NCBI RefSeq assembly: GCF_007826885.1
Contig: NZ_ML675581.1
Span: 62,001 to 126,000 of the forward strand
Direction: 5' to 3'
Length of the DNA stretch: 64,000 nucleotides
From: Candidatus Nitrosocosmicus arcticus
Lineage (GTDB): Archaea; Thermoproteota; Nitrososphaeria; Nitrososphaerales; Nitrososphaeraceae
Made by a program: the position numbers and the translations under genes. The notes below the pieces were generated by a model. That model was given only the letters and a program-made list of their open reading frames with translations, did not search any database and was not told where the DNA came from. Each line of letters begins with the position of its first letter. The stretch's first letter is position 1. Of this stretch, positions 9,103-18,692 are shown piece by piece.

Positions 9103-10128
9103 CTACGGAATTGTCTCTTTTATAGAAAAAGGAATATCATCAGTATTTCCTTCAGATGTTATGTTGATCGGATTAAGTCCTTGACTTTCCAGTAACTGTG
9201 ATCCATTTTTGGAAAGTATAAAGTTTACAAACGAGATTGCACCGTCCATATTCTTAACAGTCTTTGGTATGGTGATTGAAAAGTCGACTGGTTCACCATA
9301 AATTGTTTTCTGATCAGCTTTCAAAGTGTAATTTGCAAGTTTATACAAATCAGAATAAGTGGAATCACCCAGATTAATCTCTTTAGGTAAAGTGATGTAG
9401 GGAAGATCTCTTGATATAGCCTCGTGTTTGTATGCTATGACTGCATCCAAAGAACCCGTTTCTAACACTGTCTTAAGCGTTTCTTCGGGAAATATCTGTT
9501 TGGGATTTCTATCCTCTCCAAATATTCTATCCTTGATAGTTGAATCATTGTAATAGTTATTTGCTAAATCAGCGGTAATGATTCCATAGTATCCTTTTGG
9601 ATCCAACTCAGGATCTGTTCTACCAAATTTGAAACCATCCTGAGAAACAACTTCATACCATGGAATTTCACCCATTCTTGCTCTCTCTAAATCACCAAAG
9701 TGTGGACTACTTGGTGAGTAAGCAATCACAATTTCAGCAGATCCAAACTTTAAAAGCCAATCTACTAGAGGAGGGGTAGTATCCATTAGCCTTGTCATTG
9801 GTACGGTACCAGCACTAACAAATACATCAGGTGTCCTGAATCCATCCTTAATCAAATTTGAAACTTGAACGGACCCTTTCCCTTCTCCGACGTATGGATA
9901 TCCAGATTCACTTTGAAACGCAGGTCCAATTACCTCTTCAAATATTTTCACAAGGGATCCAGCATACATCACAAAGACTTTATCTTGATTATCGCCAGTT
10001 ACAGTTCCTTTTGCACTTGAAAATTCACCAAGTAAATGTACTGAATATAATCCAATGATAACAAAGAGTATCAAGAATAAACCATTCTGCTTCTTGTTCG
10101 TCATTAAATAGTTAATTATAATATTCAA
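9103..10128 (-). CDS. Tungstate/molybdate-type ABC substrate-binding protein (WtpA/ModA-like)
   Basis: 341 residues: membrane anchor or signal at about 17-33, then a periplasmic-binding-protein fold. The oxyanion-binding features are visible: VMYAGSLV at 53-60, GEGKGSVQV at 81-89, TPDVFVSAG near 99-107 and FGRTDPELDPKGYYG near 182-196, the last typical of the archaeal WtpA branch. The usual partners (permease and ATPase) are not next to it, so it may use a transporter encoded elsewhere or be an orphan. A second start, nine codons in (MTNKKQNG), is possible. Confidence 0.8.
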   Translation of the reverse strand: MNIIINYLMTNKKQNGLFLILFVIIGLYSVHLLGEFSSAKGTVTGDNQDKVFVMYAGSLVKIFEEVIGPAFQSESGYPYVGEGKGSVQVSNLIKDGFRTPDVFVSAGTVPMTRLMDTTPPLVDWLLKFGSAEIVIAYSPSSPHFGDLERARMGEIPWYEVVSQDGFKFGRTDPELDPKGYYGIITADLANNYYNDSTIKDRIFGEDRNPKQIFPEETLKTVLETGSLDAVIAYKHEAISRDLPYITLPKEINLGDSTYSDLYKLANYTLKADQKTIYGEPVDFSITIPKTVKNMDGAISFVNFILSKNGSQLLESQGLNPINITSEGNTDDIPFSIKETIP

Positions 10129-11008
10129 TATTAGAACCCTGTTATTACTAGGAATTTATTTCCCCATGAATCCTTGCACCATAGATCAAAGAACAAATAA
10201 AAGCCTCGTTCCCCTATACCTAATGGATTCGAAGCCCACCGGGACCGCTCACCTTTTTAGTAACAGCTTTTGGTAAACAACCACGATAATTCAATTTTCA
10301 AATATATCTAGGACATCCGTAAACATGAATTAGTAGCTAATCTTGCAAGTCAAGAATAAGTTCCACCGGTATACACTAAAATAACTGAAATGGAAGGGTT
10401 TACATCTGGTATGCCATATAATGAAACAGTTGGTTTTAATGTACATCCGAGGTCAGATAACTCGAATAAAGTAAAAACCTGAATCCATTTTACAATTTTT
10501 TGAAAAAAGTTCTATTATTTGGGAAATTAATATCATTAATGAAGATCAAATTATGATCTAGTTCCTTCCAAAAAAAAGGGAAAGGTTGATTATGTAATAC
10601 TATGAAATGAATCAACTAAAACAAATTCACAGTTTCCACAAACAAGGGACTCAGGGTCAATCCCTTAACCAAGGCGTCCTTATCATGTGTACTAAAAACA
10701 GTTCGTATTCCTTCCTTAGGCGGAGGTATAACTCGAAGTTTGACTATTTTTGTCATATGACATTCATTTGCATTTTCAGATTTAAAGAATAGCAATTTTT
10801 TCATTTTAACCAAAGAATGAAGATGATCCGGTTACCATCAGAAAATCCTTATACTCCGCCTCCTAACCTTCAATTAGAACAACTACCGGAGTTTAAACTA
10901 CCACTTTTTATGGTCCAAGTAGAATCTATTCAACTAATGATGGCCATTTTATACAATGTCCTATGAGTTACAAAAGGACAAACAAAGGACAAGATTATTT
11001 TGAAGCAT
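10129..11008. other. Gene-poor stretch with short open fragments
   Basis: No intact gene is seen. Short frames with protein-like composition occur on the plus strand around 10385-10482 (TEMEGFTSGMPYNETVGFN) and from an ATG at 10817 (ENPYTPPPNLQLEQLPEF), and on the minus strand at 10616-10813, but none can be assigned. A GC-rich 13-mer, CCCACCGGGACCG (10235-10247), recurs with one change at 13339-13351. Confidence 0.4.
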
Positions 11009-11332
11009 GAATAATAAAAAATACGATACAATATGGAAAATATAATAAAGCTCTATTAAAACCAGGTGAACGAGATCATAGTACCAAGGCGATTTTAGAA
11101 TTTTTCAAAAAGGTTCAAGCAAAAGAAAGTAAAATGAGAGGATTTATAGTAATGAACAGTTTAGAAGATTCTTCTGAATCTATAGTCCTTACTTTTTGGG
11201 ATACTAAAGAAGACGGATAATTTTTGTCAGATAGATAATCGTCTTTTATTGGATTTGGTTGAAAAACTCAAACCTTCTTTTGAAACATTACCAGAAAGAA
11301 GAGGTTACCAGGTATCTGATTTTAAAATCTAG
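11009..11332 (+). pseudogene. ABM-like monooxygenase-domain remnant, frameshifted
   Basis: The first frame, with no start codon, gives LKPGERDHSTKAILEFFKKV and then KMRGFIVMNSLEDSSESIVLTFWDTKEDG before a stop at 11218-11220. A second frame continues NRLLLDLVEKLKPSF and ends YQVSDFKI-stop at 11330-11332. Order and motifs fit small antibiotic-biosynthesis-monooxygenase-type proteins of about 100 residues. One frameshift and a lost start make it non-functional as read. Confidence 0.65.
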
Positions 11333-11467
11333 TTGCCCAGATTATTGGAAATACTTTTTGCACGGATGAAAGATAGAACATTTCATAGATACCGTAGCAA
11401 ATTAGACATCAAGTAATGAGATTATTAGTTCTGATTTTACATTATTTAGCTAATATTAATACTATGA

Positions 11468-12592
11468 TTGGAAAATACTACCATGACAAGTGATAAGAGC
11501 CACCAAGGTATTCTTGGAATACACCATATCACAGCTATAGCAGGTAACCCCCAAAAAAATATAGACTTTTACACGGGTTTTTTGGGATTGCGACTAGTCA
11601 AATTAACAGTTAATTTTGATGATCCACAAACATATCATTTCTATTATGGAGATAATAGAGGTAGACCAGGTACAATTCTGACTTTTTTTCCTTGGCAGAC
11701 CATGCCAAAAGGTTTTAGAGGAACAGGCCAAGTAATTATTACATTTTTTTTAATACCATAAAATTCCATAGAATATTGGATTAACAGACTAAAAAATCAA
11801 AAGATTAGTTATACTGGTCCGACCAAGAGGTTTGATGATGATGATGAACAAGTAATTACACTTTATGATCCAGACGGTATGGAAATAGAACTTGTTGCAC
11901 ATAAGGACGCCGAAATAAGAAAAGACCATGTATGGAAAAGGGGTCCTATTCCCGAAGAATATGCTACCAGAGGATTTCATTCAGCAACCCTTTCCTTGGA
12001 AGGATATGAACGAACTGCCGCCCTTTTAACTGAAAACATGGGTTTTTCAAAAACTAAGAACGAAGGAAACAGATTCCGATTCCAAATTAAAGATAAAGAA
12101 AAAATAATAGATGAATTGTACAGTAACAAGCAAAAAAGAGAACTTGATCTTTTAAATTCCCCTTCTACTGTGGACCTCGTATGTCTACCCTATACGCAAC
12201 GAGGTTCTATGGGAGTGGGTACTGTCCATCACATTGCATGGCGTACTCCCACTGATGCAAGCCAGTTAGATATGCGAAAAAAGATAGTTAATACAGGTCT
12301 GGATGCTACCCCTGTAATTGATAGAACATATTTTCATTCAGTATATTTCAGAGAACCTGGCGGTATTCTATTTGAAATAGCGACAGATCCACCTGGTTTT
12401 ATGGTAGACCAAAAAGAGGAGGAGCTGGGACAAAAGCTCTTGTTACCTGAATGGTTAGAGCCTGACCGCAAATATCTTGAGAAAGTGCTTCCCAAAATTA
12501 GTACACCATCGCTTGATAAATTTTCTTCTTCAACTTCTTCTTTTAATCAAACCAATAATACTCAGAAAGTGAAAGATAATGAAGCAGCTTGA
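11468..12592 (+). pseudogene. Ring-cleaving dioxygenase (MhqO-like), split by one in-frame TAA
   Basis: Two open segments (11468-11761 and a second with its first ATG at 11879) lie in the same frame with only a TAA at 11759-11761 between them. A one-base change from AAA would give a 374-residue protein. It has two VOC modules: GIHHITAIAGNPQKNIDFYT and NFDDPQTYHFYYGD in the first; RGFHSATLSL, TVHHIAWRT (His254/255) and PGGILFEIATDPPGF (Glu303) in the second. This is the pattern of MhqO/LinE-type extradiol dioxygenases that open hydroquinone or catechol rings. The next gene overlaps by 14 bases and is MhqD-like. The rest of the frame is undamaged, so the lesion is recent, a sequencing error, or suppressed. 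Confidence 0.8.
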
Positions 12593-13262
12593 TTTTAAAT
12601 ACCGTTTTATCCCTTCACCATCACAGCAGCATGGTGTAGACAATTCTGATCAAGCAGATGGACCCAAAGACAATCAATCAGATACATTGACTTTATTATT
12701 GCTTCATGGCACAGGAGGAAATGAGGATGATCTAATACCAGTTGGTCAAATGATTTCTCCTTCTGCATCATTATTAAGTCCTCGAGGAAAAGTATTGGAA
12801 AATGGAATGCCTCGATTTTTTAAGCGACTCGCTGAAGGTGTATTTGATATGGAGGACTTGAAGTTTAGAACCAGAGAATTGGCTGATTTTGTTAAGGGGG
12901 CATCCAAGGTTTACAGTTTTGATCTAAACAAGACAATTGCAGTGGGTTTTTCTAATGGTGCAAATATAGCAGCAAGTCTTCTTCTTTCTTATCCAGAAAC
13001 GTTAATGGGTACAATTCTGTTTAGGGCAATGGTTCCTTTTATACCAAATTCTCCACTCGATTTATATGATAAAAACGTGCTGCTATGTGCAGGAATGTTT
13101 GACCCTATAGTATCAGAAAGTCAGACACAAAGCCTTTTAAATATCCTAGAAAAAAGTAGAGCAAATGTGACTTTGAAATGGCAGCAATCAGGTCATAATC
13201 TTACAGAGTCAGATATCTTGGACACAAAAGAATGGTTATCTGATAACGTTCACAGGATATGA
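12579..13262 (+). CDS. Carboxylesterase/phospholipase-like hydrolase (MhqD-like)
   Basis: 227 residues of the alpha/beta-hydrolase fold without signal peptide. LLLHGTGGNEDDL at 41-53 forms the oxyanion region, GFSNGAN at 123-129 holds Ser125, and Asp175 (MFDPIVS) and His206 (SGHNLT) complete the triad. The LLSPRGKVLENGMPRFFKR segment is typical of the MhqD branch, which in Firmicutes is co-encoded with the MhqO dioxygenase for quinone or hydroquinone detoxification. Here it overlaps the MhqO-like gene by 14 bases, so translation is probably coupled; the upstream nonsense codon might reduce its expression. Confidence 0.85.
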   Translation: MKQLDFKYRFIPSPSQQHGVDNSDQADGPKDNQSDTLTLLLLHGTGGNEDDLIPVGQMISPSASLLSPRGKVLENGMPRFFKRLAEGVFDMEDLKFRTRELADFVKGASKVYSFDLNKTIAVGFSNGANIAASLLLSYPETLMGTILFRAMVPFIPNSPLDLYDKNVLLCAGMFDPIVSESQTQSLLNILEKSRANVTLKWQQSGHNLTESDILDTKEWLSDNVHRI

Positions 13263-13500
13263 TGACTCTCTAATTTGCTTTTACTTAATTTCGGCGGAGT
13301 CATCGTAAATTTGGACTCGTAATATATCTATTACTAAACCCACCGGGCCCGTTGTAATTGTTTATTGTCTGATGTTTTTTGAGTTGATTGGTAACATCGT
13401 GAGATAACTTACCAAGCTCATTACTAAATTATTAACTCTTTTTTAATACAGCAGACACGTCATCATACTAAAATTAAAATGGATTTAGTTAAAATATCTA

Positions 13501-14730
13501 TTATCCCCATATATTTTCCTTAAAAGTCCATTTTTTATTAAATAAGAAATTGCTAACTGATGCTATTGTAACTCCTAGTAAGAGTGCTACATCATATGAA
13601 ACGCCTGATTCTCTGAGCATATATATTGACAAGAACTGTATTAGGATTCCTAATGAACTACATCCAATAAACATTCCATATTGTCTAATAAATCGTGTCA
13701 AATTGACATTTTTATCTTCAAAAGTCCAGAATTTATTTAACAAGAAATTTGTGGTTACAGATACGGTGATCCCTAATGCAGTTGCTTGCAAATATCCATA
13801 GTTTCCTAAGAATCCGTTTGATAAAAGAATTGATACCAAATAATTCAAAACAAAGCCGCTAGCTCCTACCGTATAGAACCTAGCCGCTTTTGAAATAAAT
13901 CGAACTGATTTTCTCTTTTCTAAATGAGTGTTTTGTTTCTTAGATTTTCTTCCATATCTATAGAGCTTCCAAACTGCCTTGACATAATCAAAAATTATTT
14001 GAAAGCTAAGTTTGCTCTGTCCGTATTTTCGATCCTTAAAAGTATATGGTATTTCTTTTACCTTGATAGTATTTTTTTTCTTTATTAAAATTTCTAACAA
14101 TATTTTAAATCCGTCAGTATTAAACTCCATGCCGTGAAGTGTATGCTTTGGAAAAGCAAAAAACCCTGACATCGGATCATAAACATTTTTTAAAGATAAT
14201 CCATGTCTTGCAATAAAATTTGCTCCTACACTAAGCAAGAATCTCTTAAAGGACATCCCATTGATAGCCCCACCTGCAATATACCTAGAACCAATAATGA
14301 TACAATTAGGTTCCTTCTTCAACTCTGATATCATTCTATTTATTACCTCTGGAGGATGTGAAAAATCGGCGTCCATGATTAGGACGTTTTGACCCATGCT
14401 TGTACTGATTCCGTTTATAAGGGCCGAAATCAAACCAGTTTTTTCCTTTCTATGAATTATCTTTATTGAGATGTTTTGATATGATTGGTCTATATACAAA
14501 GTGCCCATTTTCTCCTCGATATATTTTTCGACTATTAGACCAGTTCCATCAGGAGAGTTGTCATCTACTATTATAATTTCCACAGCCGTTCCTGTAGGTA
14601 TATTAGATTGAATTTGATTAAGTAAATCTGTAATATTCTTTGATTCGTTAAAAGTTGGTATAATGATGGATACAAACTTTTTATATTCTGTAGTTTTTTG
14701 TATGGTATCATTTACATTTAACATTGTCAT
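13501..14730 (-). CDS. Polyprenyl-phosphate mannosyl/glucosyltransferase (GT2) fused to GtrA domain
   Basis: 409 residues. The N-terminal 250 form a GT2 domain of the dolichol-phosphate mannosyltransferase type: SIIIPTFNESKNI at 21-33, VDDNSPDGT at 55-63, MDADFSHPPE at 119-128, GSRYI and a DRKYGQSKLS motif near 233-242. Residues 285-405 are a GtrA-like domain with four membrane helices and the paired motifs TNFLLNKFWTF and SNFLFNKKWTF. The enzyme likely loads a sugar onto a lipid carrier, and the GtrA part anchors it or flips the product, feeding glycosylation of cell-surface proteins or polymers. It is transcribed alone. Confidence 0.9.
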   Translation of the reverse strand: MTMLNVNDTIQKTTEYKKFVSIIIPTFNESKNITDLLNQIQSNIPTGTAVEIIIVDDNSPDGTGLIVEKYIEEKMGTLYIDQSYQNISIKIIHRKEKTGLISALINGISTSMGQNVLIMDADFSHPPEVINRMISELKKEPNCIIIGSRYIAGGAINGMSFKRFLLSVGANFIARHGLSLKNVYDPMSGFFAFPKHTLHGMEFNTDGFKILLEILIKKKNTIKVKEIPYTFKDRKYGQSKLSFQIIFDYVKAVWKLYRYGRKSKKQNTHLEKRKSVRFISKAARFYTVGASGFVLNYLVSILLSNGFLGNYGYLQATALGITVSVTTNFLLNKFWTFEDKNVNLTRFIRQYGMFIGCSSLGILIQFLSIYMLRESGVSYDVALLLGVTIASVSNFLFNKKWTFKENIWG

Positions 14731-15311
14731 TGATAATCCCTCATCTCACACTCTTTAGTTTATTAAAATACTATATAATACATACGATTGTTTCTATTAG
14801 GGGAAAAAGTTTGATGGATTAGAGATTAATTTGTAGCTAGACTTCGACTTAAAAGTGGAGTAATTTACAATCTAATTAGTATCAGGTCTCACAATTGGTC
14901 AAATATTGACAAGGTTATTTCTCCTAAATGTTCATATTTTGGGCATTATAATAACTACAAAAGCTGAAAATACCAGTGCATTATACGGTCATGTATCATT
15001 TTTGCTATTGGAGACGGGGAGAGAGATATCGAGAGTTATCGTGACATTACTTATGATGCTAGAAACTATGAATAATTCTGCTGATAATTGTTTAGATATA
15101 AGGAGCTAAAGAATATAGAATAATTGATTGCAAGAGGTATGTTTGCGAAAAAAATGTTTAGAATGGGTGATAACTATAAAATGATCTGTCTCAATTTAGG
15201 GATATATCAGTCAGTACATATATTGCTTTAAGCCTTACATTCTTTCATCGATTTGGATGTTAGGATATCTATTGAATTCCATTAATGGATAAGGGGCATA
15301 ATAAAGGTAAT
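14731..15311. other. Non-coding stretch
   Basis: AT-rich sequence. A 67-codon plus-strand frame at 14906-15109 starts with a hydrophobic run but has no recognisable family, promoter or ribosome-binding support. Nothing else is seen. Confidence 0.4.
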
Positions 15312-15637
15312 CCAAATTAGAAATATATAGTCCTGTTCTAATTGAGTGGACTACTGATCTCGAACCCATGCAATCAAAAAGAAATGGTCTTGCAGCCACA
15401 TCAGTAAATGGATCAAATTATGTATTAGGGGGAGAACAAAATCGAGGAACATTTGATAGTAATGAACGTTATGATGCTGATACTAATACTTGGACCAAAG
15501 AACTGCCTATGCCCACCGCTCGACACGGATTGGGTGTTGCCTCATATGGTGGTAAGATATATACAATAGGAGGTGGTCCGCATCCTGGATTGACTGTTTC
15601 GGATCGGAATGAGATCTATTATTTGAATCAAGACTAA
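15312..15637 (+). pseudogene. Kelch-repeat protein, C-terminal remnant
   Basis: The frame opens after a stop near 15309 and reads LEIYSPVLIEWTTDLEPMQSK before the first ATG (15368). It then gives NGLAATSVNGSNYVLGGEQN, NERYDADTNTWTKELPMP and HGLGVASYGGKIYTIGGGPHPG. These are Kelch blades (GG doublet, spaced Tyr and Trp). Only about two blades are left, where a propeller needs five to seven, so it is a 5'-truncated remnant. Confidence 0.75.
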
Positions 15638-15979
15638 ATCTTGTTTATTGACTCTTCTCAAATACTTTATGTCAAAATTTGCACTAGGAATCTATTTGGT
15701 GAATGGATTTACGGCTATCAGGGATTGAAAAAAGGCCATCATTGTAAGGACGGGGAATTAAGGTGTCTGTGTACATTACTACATGTTGGATAGACCTAAT
15801 TCCATTAGATAAATCATATGAATTAACTATTAATCCGATTTATCCGTGAAAATTCAGCATTGTTCATGATATTGGTATTTTTTTCGTCCTCTTGAAAAAA
15901 CCCTATAGTTATTAACATTGATGGATTATGACGAAACCTTAATTAATTTAAAATATTTCTCTATATCATTAGACTACCT
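15638..15979. other. Non-coding stretch upstream of the sugar dehydrogenase gene
   Basis: AT-rich; no gene or relic is recognised. The A/T-rich run around 15940-15965 (TTAATTTAAAATATTTC) is a plausible TATA region for the gene starting at 15980. Confidence 0.35.
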
Positions 15980-17749
15980 ATGCATCATAGACTAAAACTC
16001 TTGATTTCTTTTTTCGCTATATCCATGATTTTACTTTCCACCATAACTTCTTCCTATATTCAGGTTTCTTACGGGGCTTATGCTAAAGCCCCTCTGTCCC
16101 CTACTGGACCCACAGTCAATGATGATACCCTTACGGTTGAAAAAGTAACTGGTGGGTTAGACTTTCCTACCAGTATGGCTTTTTTGGGTCCTAACGATAT
16201 TCTAGTCACTGAGAAAGCTACAGGTAAAGTGATGCGAGTTACAAATGGTTTTGTGTTGCCTCAACCTGTACTTGATGTACCCGTAGCAAGTGCAATAGAA
16301 CGCGGCTTGTTAGGAATTGCCATTTCAAAACAACCTGACGGAAAAACTTTTGTTTTCCTATCTTATACTGAATCAGGCAACGGCGTAGATAGTAGTGATG
16401 TTGATGCTCTTGTTGATCCATTAGGAAATAGATTATATCGTTATGAATTTGTTGATGGTAGATTGATTAATCCTGTTCTTCTCTTTGATTTAACTGCTAT
16501 TCCTCCAAATACAAGAGGAGAGCATAATGCCGGTAAAATTCGAATTGGTCCTGATAATAATGTGTACTATATGGTAGGAGAAGTAGGGGGTCACAGAACC
16601 CAAGCCCAAAATATAATAGATGGACCAGCTCCGAATGGTCTAGGAGGCGTACTTCGAATCACTCAAGACGGTGATTTAGTAGATCCCGGCGATCCAATAT
16701 TTGGTGAAGGGTTGCCTCTTAATGTCTACTATGCCATGGGTATTCGAAATAGTTTTGGTATGGATTTTGACCCATTGACAGGGAATTTATGGGACACCGA
16801 GAATGGACCAGTGGCAGGCGATGAAATAAATCTTGTTTTTCCTGGATTTAATAGTGGTTGGTTTCAAGTCCAAGGCTATGTAGATGAGGATTTACTAGAA
16901 CATGGTACCACAGAAGCAGATTTGGTATATTTTGGGAAAGGCCAGTATGCTGATCCAAAGTTTGTGTGGACATTGCCTGTTGGTGTAACAGCCCTTAAAT
17001 TCTTAAATTCATTTAAACTTGGAGATCAATTTGCAAACAATATGTTTGTAGGTGATATTAATAATGGCTTGTTGTATAGGTTTACACTAAATGAAGGACG
17101 AGATGCTATTTTTATAAATGATACTTATGTTGGTAATGTAGAATTATTAGAAGATAATGAAATAGATGATCCTAAAGAAAATCAACCTTTAATCTTTGGA
17201 CAAGGTTTCGGGGGAATAACTGATATTCAGGTGGGTCCGGATGGTTACTTGTATATTTTAAGCTACACTGGGTCAGTTTATCGAATATTGCCTATAGCTG
17301 ATAGCATTGTTCCAAAATCTCAGCCAAGCTCCCCTCCAAGCTCCCCTGCTCAAAATGGCACTCTAACATCTCAGGCCGTTTCGGCAGTTATTTTGGGAAT
17401 AGATGGTGATAATTCCTATTCGCCAGAACCGATTGAGATTGAGTCGGGACAAACAGTAACGTGGTATAATGGAGATACAATATCTCATACGGTAACCTCA
17501 GGACAAGATGGTGATCCAGATGAAGGGGTTTTATTTGATTCTGATTCTATAATTCCAAATCAATCCTACAGTTTGAAATTTGTTGAAGCTGGTGAATTTG
17601 ATTACTATTGCATTTACCATCCTACTATGGTTGGCCAAGTAGTTGTGAATCAGCCCGATACTTCTTCATCTACGTCAGAAGATTCCCCAGAAGATTCCCC
17701 AGAAGATTCCCCAGAAGATTCCACCGATGAAGGAGATGAGGAAAATTGA
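15980..17749 (+). CDS. Exported PQQ-type sugar dehydrogenase fused to a cupredoxin
   Basis: 589 residues. Signal peptide at about 5-32. Residues 48-430 form a glucose/sorbosone-dehydrogenase beta-propeller (COG2133 type): GGLDFPTSMAFLGPNDILVTEK, ERGLLGIAI, RGEHNAGKIRIGPDNNVYY, YAMGIRNSFGMDFDPLTGNLWDTENG, GDEINLV and the closing GFGGITDIQVGPDGYLYIL. A Ser/Pro linker leads to a cupredoxin at about 455-556 with His503, Cys544, His547 and Met550, a complete type-1 copper site. An acidic tail repeats EDSP four times from 12-base DNA repeats near 17680-17730. The fusion suggests electrons pass from substrate to copper outside the cell. PQQ use is inferred from the family. Confidence 0.9.
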   Translation: MHHRLKLLISFFAISMILLSTITSSYIQVSYGAYAKAPLSPTGPTVNDDTLTVEKVTGGLDFPTSMAFLGPNDILVTEKATGKVMRVTNGFVLPQPVLDVPVASAIERGLLGIAISKQPDGKTFVFLSYTESGNGVDSSDVDALVDPLGNRLYRYEFVDGRLINPVLLFDLTAIPPNTRGEHNAGKIRIGPDNNVYYMVGEVGGHRTQAQNIIDGPAPNGLGGVLRITQDGDLVDPGDPIFGEGLPLNVYYAMGIRNSFGMDFDPLTGNLWDTENGPVAGDEINLVFPGFNSGWFQVQGYVDEDLLEHGTTEADLVYFGKGQYADPKFVWTLPVGVTALKFLNSFKLGDQFANNMFVGDINNGLLYRFTLNEGRDAIFINDTYVGNVELLEDNEIDDPKENQPLIFGQGFGGITDIQVGPDGYLYILSYTGSVYRILPIADSIVPKSQPSSPPSSPAQNGTLTSQAVSAVILGIDGDNSYSPEPIEIESGQTVTWYNGDTISHTVTSGQDGDPDEGVLFDSDSIIPNQSYSLKFVEAGEFDYYCIYHPTMVGQVVVNQPDTSSSTSEDSPEDSPEDSPEDSTDEGDEEN

Positions 17750-17954
17750 AAATATAAATCCCCTTGGATTTCTCACGCGATCATCGAAATAACTAACTAT
17801 ACTTTCAGTCCCCTACTCATTTTTATAACATATGAAGTATACTCACCTATGAAACAATTGATTCCTGATCAACAACGGCTACCATCTAACTTTCTTTTGA
17901 GCGTCTATTTTTATAGAAACGTTGACGTGTCTAAGTCACGATGGGGGACTTATT

Positions 17955-18332
17955 ATGTTGAGTAATAAGAATGCATTAGCAAATATAGCTGTTAAGAATC
18001 TAGAAATTTCCAGAAAGTTTTATGAGACTATTTTGGGACTGGAGGTAATTGGTTCTGTGGGAGAAGAAGTAGTAGTTTATAGATGTGGTAACGCTGCTAT
18101 GATAGTATATCAATCACAATACGCTGGAACTAATAAAGCCACTAGTGCCACTTGGGTGGTGGGGGAGGATATGGATGTCTTGGTAAAGGAACTTAAATCT
18201 AAAGGCGTACAGTTTGAACATTATGACATGCCTAATACAACATTAAAAGGTGATATTCATTTTGATGGTGACATGAAAGTGGCCTGGTTTAAAGATCCCG
18301 ATGGTAACATCCTAAATATCATTAACAAATGA
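17955..18332 (+). CDS. VOC superfamily protein (glyoxalase-like)
   Basis: The ATG at 17955 gives 125 residues. The frame is also open to a TTG at 17922, but the family start is the ANIAVKNLEISRKFYETILG segment, and a G-rich GGGGGA precedes the ATG by about ten bases. Further VOC features are LGLEVIG, AMIVYQSQYAG, VLVKELKSKGVQFEHYD and WFKDPDGNILNI. Such single-domain proteins chelate a metal and act on small oxygenated substrates, or simply bind them; the substrate is unknown. It is followed by a terminator-like hairpin. Confidence 0.85.
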   Translation: MLSNKNALANIAVKNLEISRKFYETILGLEVIGSVGEEVVVYRCGNAAMIVYQSQYAGTNKATSATWVVGEDMDVLVKELKSKGVQFEHYDMPNTTLKGDIHFDGDMKVAWFKDPDGNILNIINK

Positions 18333-18352
18333 CCCTATACCAACTATTTATC

Positions 18353-18380
18353 AGGCAATTATAGTTGCCCTTTTTTTTGT
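18353..18380 (+). terminator. Hairpin followed by T-run
   Basis: GGCAA and TTGCC arms around a six-base loop are followed by eight T residues, about 25 bases after the VOC stop codon. This fits an intrinsic-type terminator; archaea also stop on the T-run alone. Confidence 0.6.
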
Positions 18381-18692
18381 TTATCCGCCCTAAAAAATTC
18401 TATACAAACCATAAAAGCGAAAGGAAAAACAACATGATATTATTCATCGTAAAATCGATGATAACCTTGTGATGCTATTATTTCTTTGACGTTAACATTC
18501 TGATATTATAATCAAACGAGTGTGGTATAATTTAATTTCTTTTCTGATCTTCATAATGTGCTAAATAAAATCATCATGCCATTCAGTCATGTAGTGACGG
18601 GATGGCATGGTAACGAATTCTTTATCTTGTTTGTGGCTTATAAATAGGTTATAGGGAGTGTTTTTGTAGCCTGGCATTTAATGTTGTACTAA
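18381..18692. other. Intergenic stretch with one strong hairpin
   Basis: The stretch lies between convergent genes and is AT-rich except for the hairpin at 18575-18609. No coding sequence is seen. Confidence 0.45.
18575..18609. repeat. Near-perfect 35-base inverted repeat
   Basis: The arms CATGCCATTC and GGATGGCATG pair over ten positions (one G-T), then one mismatch, then GTCA/TGAC around the loop TGTAG. With 14 pairs out of 15 it is much more stable than its AT-rich surroundings. It is not followed by a T-run on either strand. It could be a small structured RNA, a protein site or the trace of a mobile element. Confidence 0.65.

Noticed and set aside
10235-10247. GC-rich CCCACCGGGACCG, similar to 13339-13351, with an adjacent GGATTCGAA, suggesting tRNA or attachment-site pieces
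   Set aside because: The flanks do not fold into a T arm or acceptor stem on either strand, and no integrase is present. Two short matches are not enough.
14906-15109. 67-codon frame beginning with a hydrophobic run
   Set aside because: The hydrophobic part is too irregular for a signal peptide, and nothing after it looks like a protein domain.
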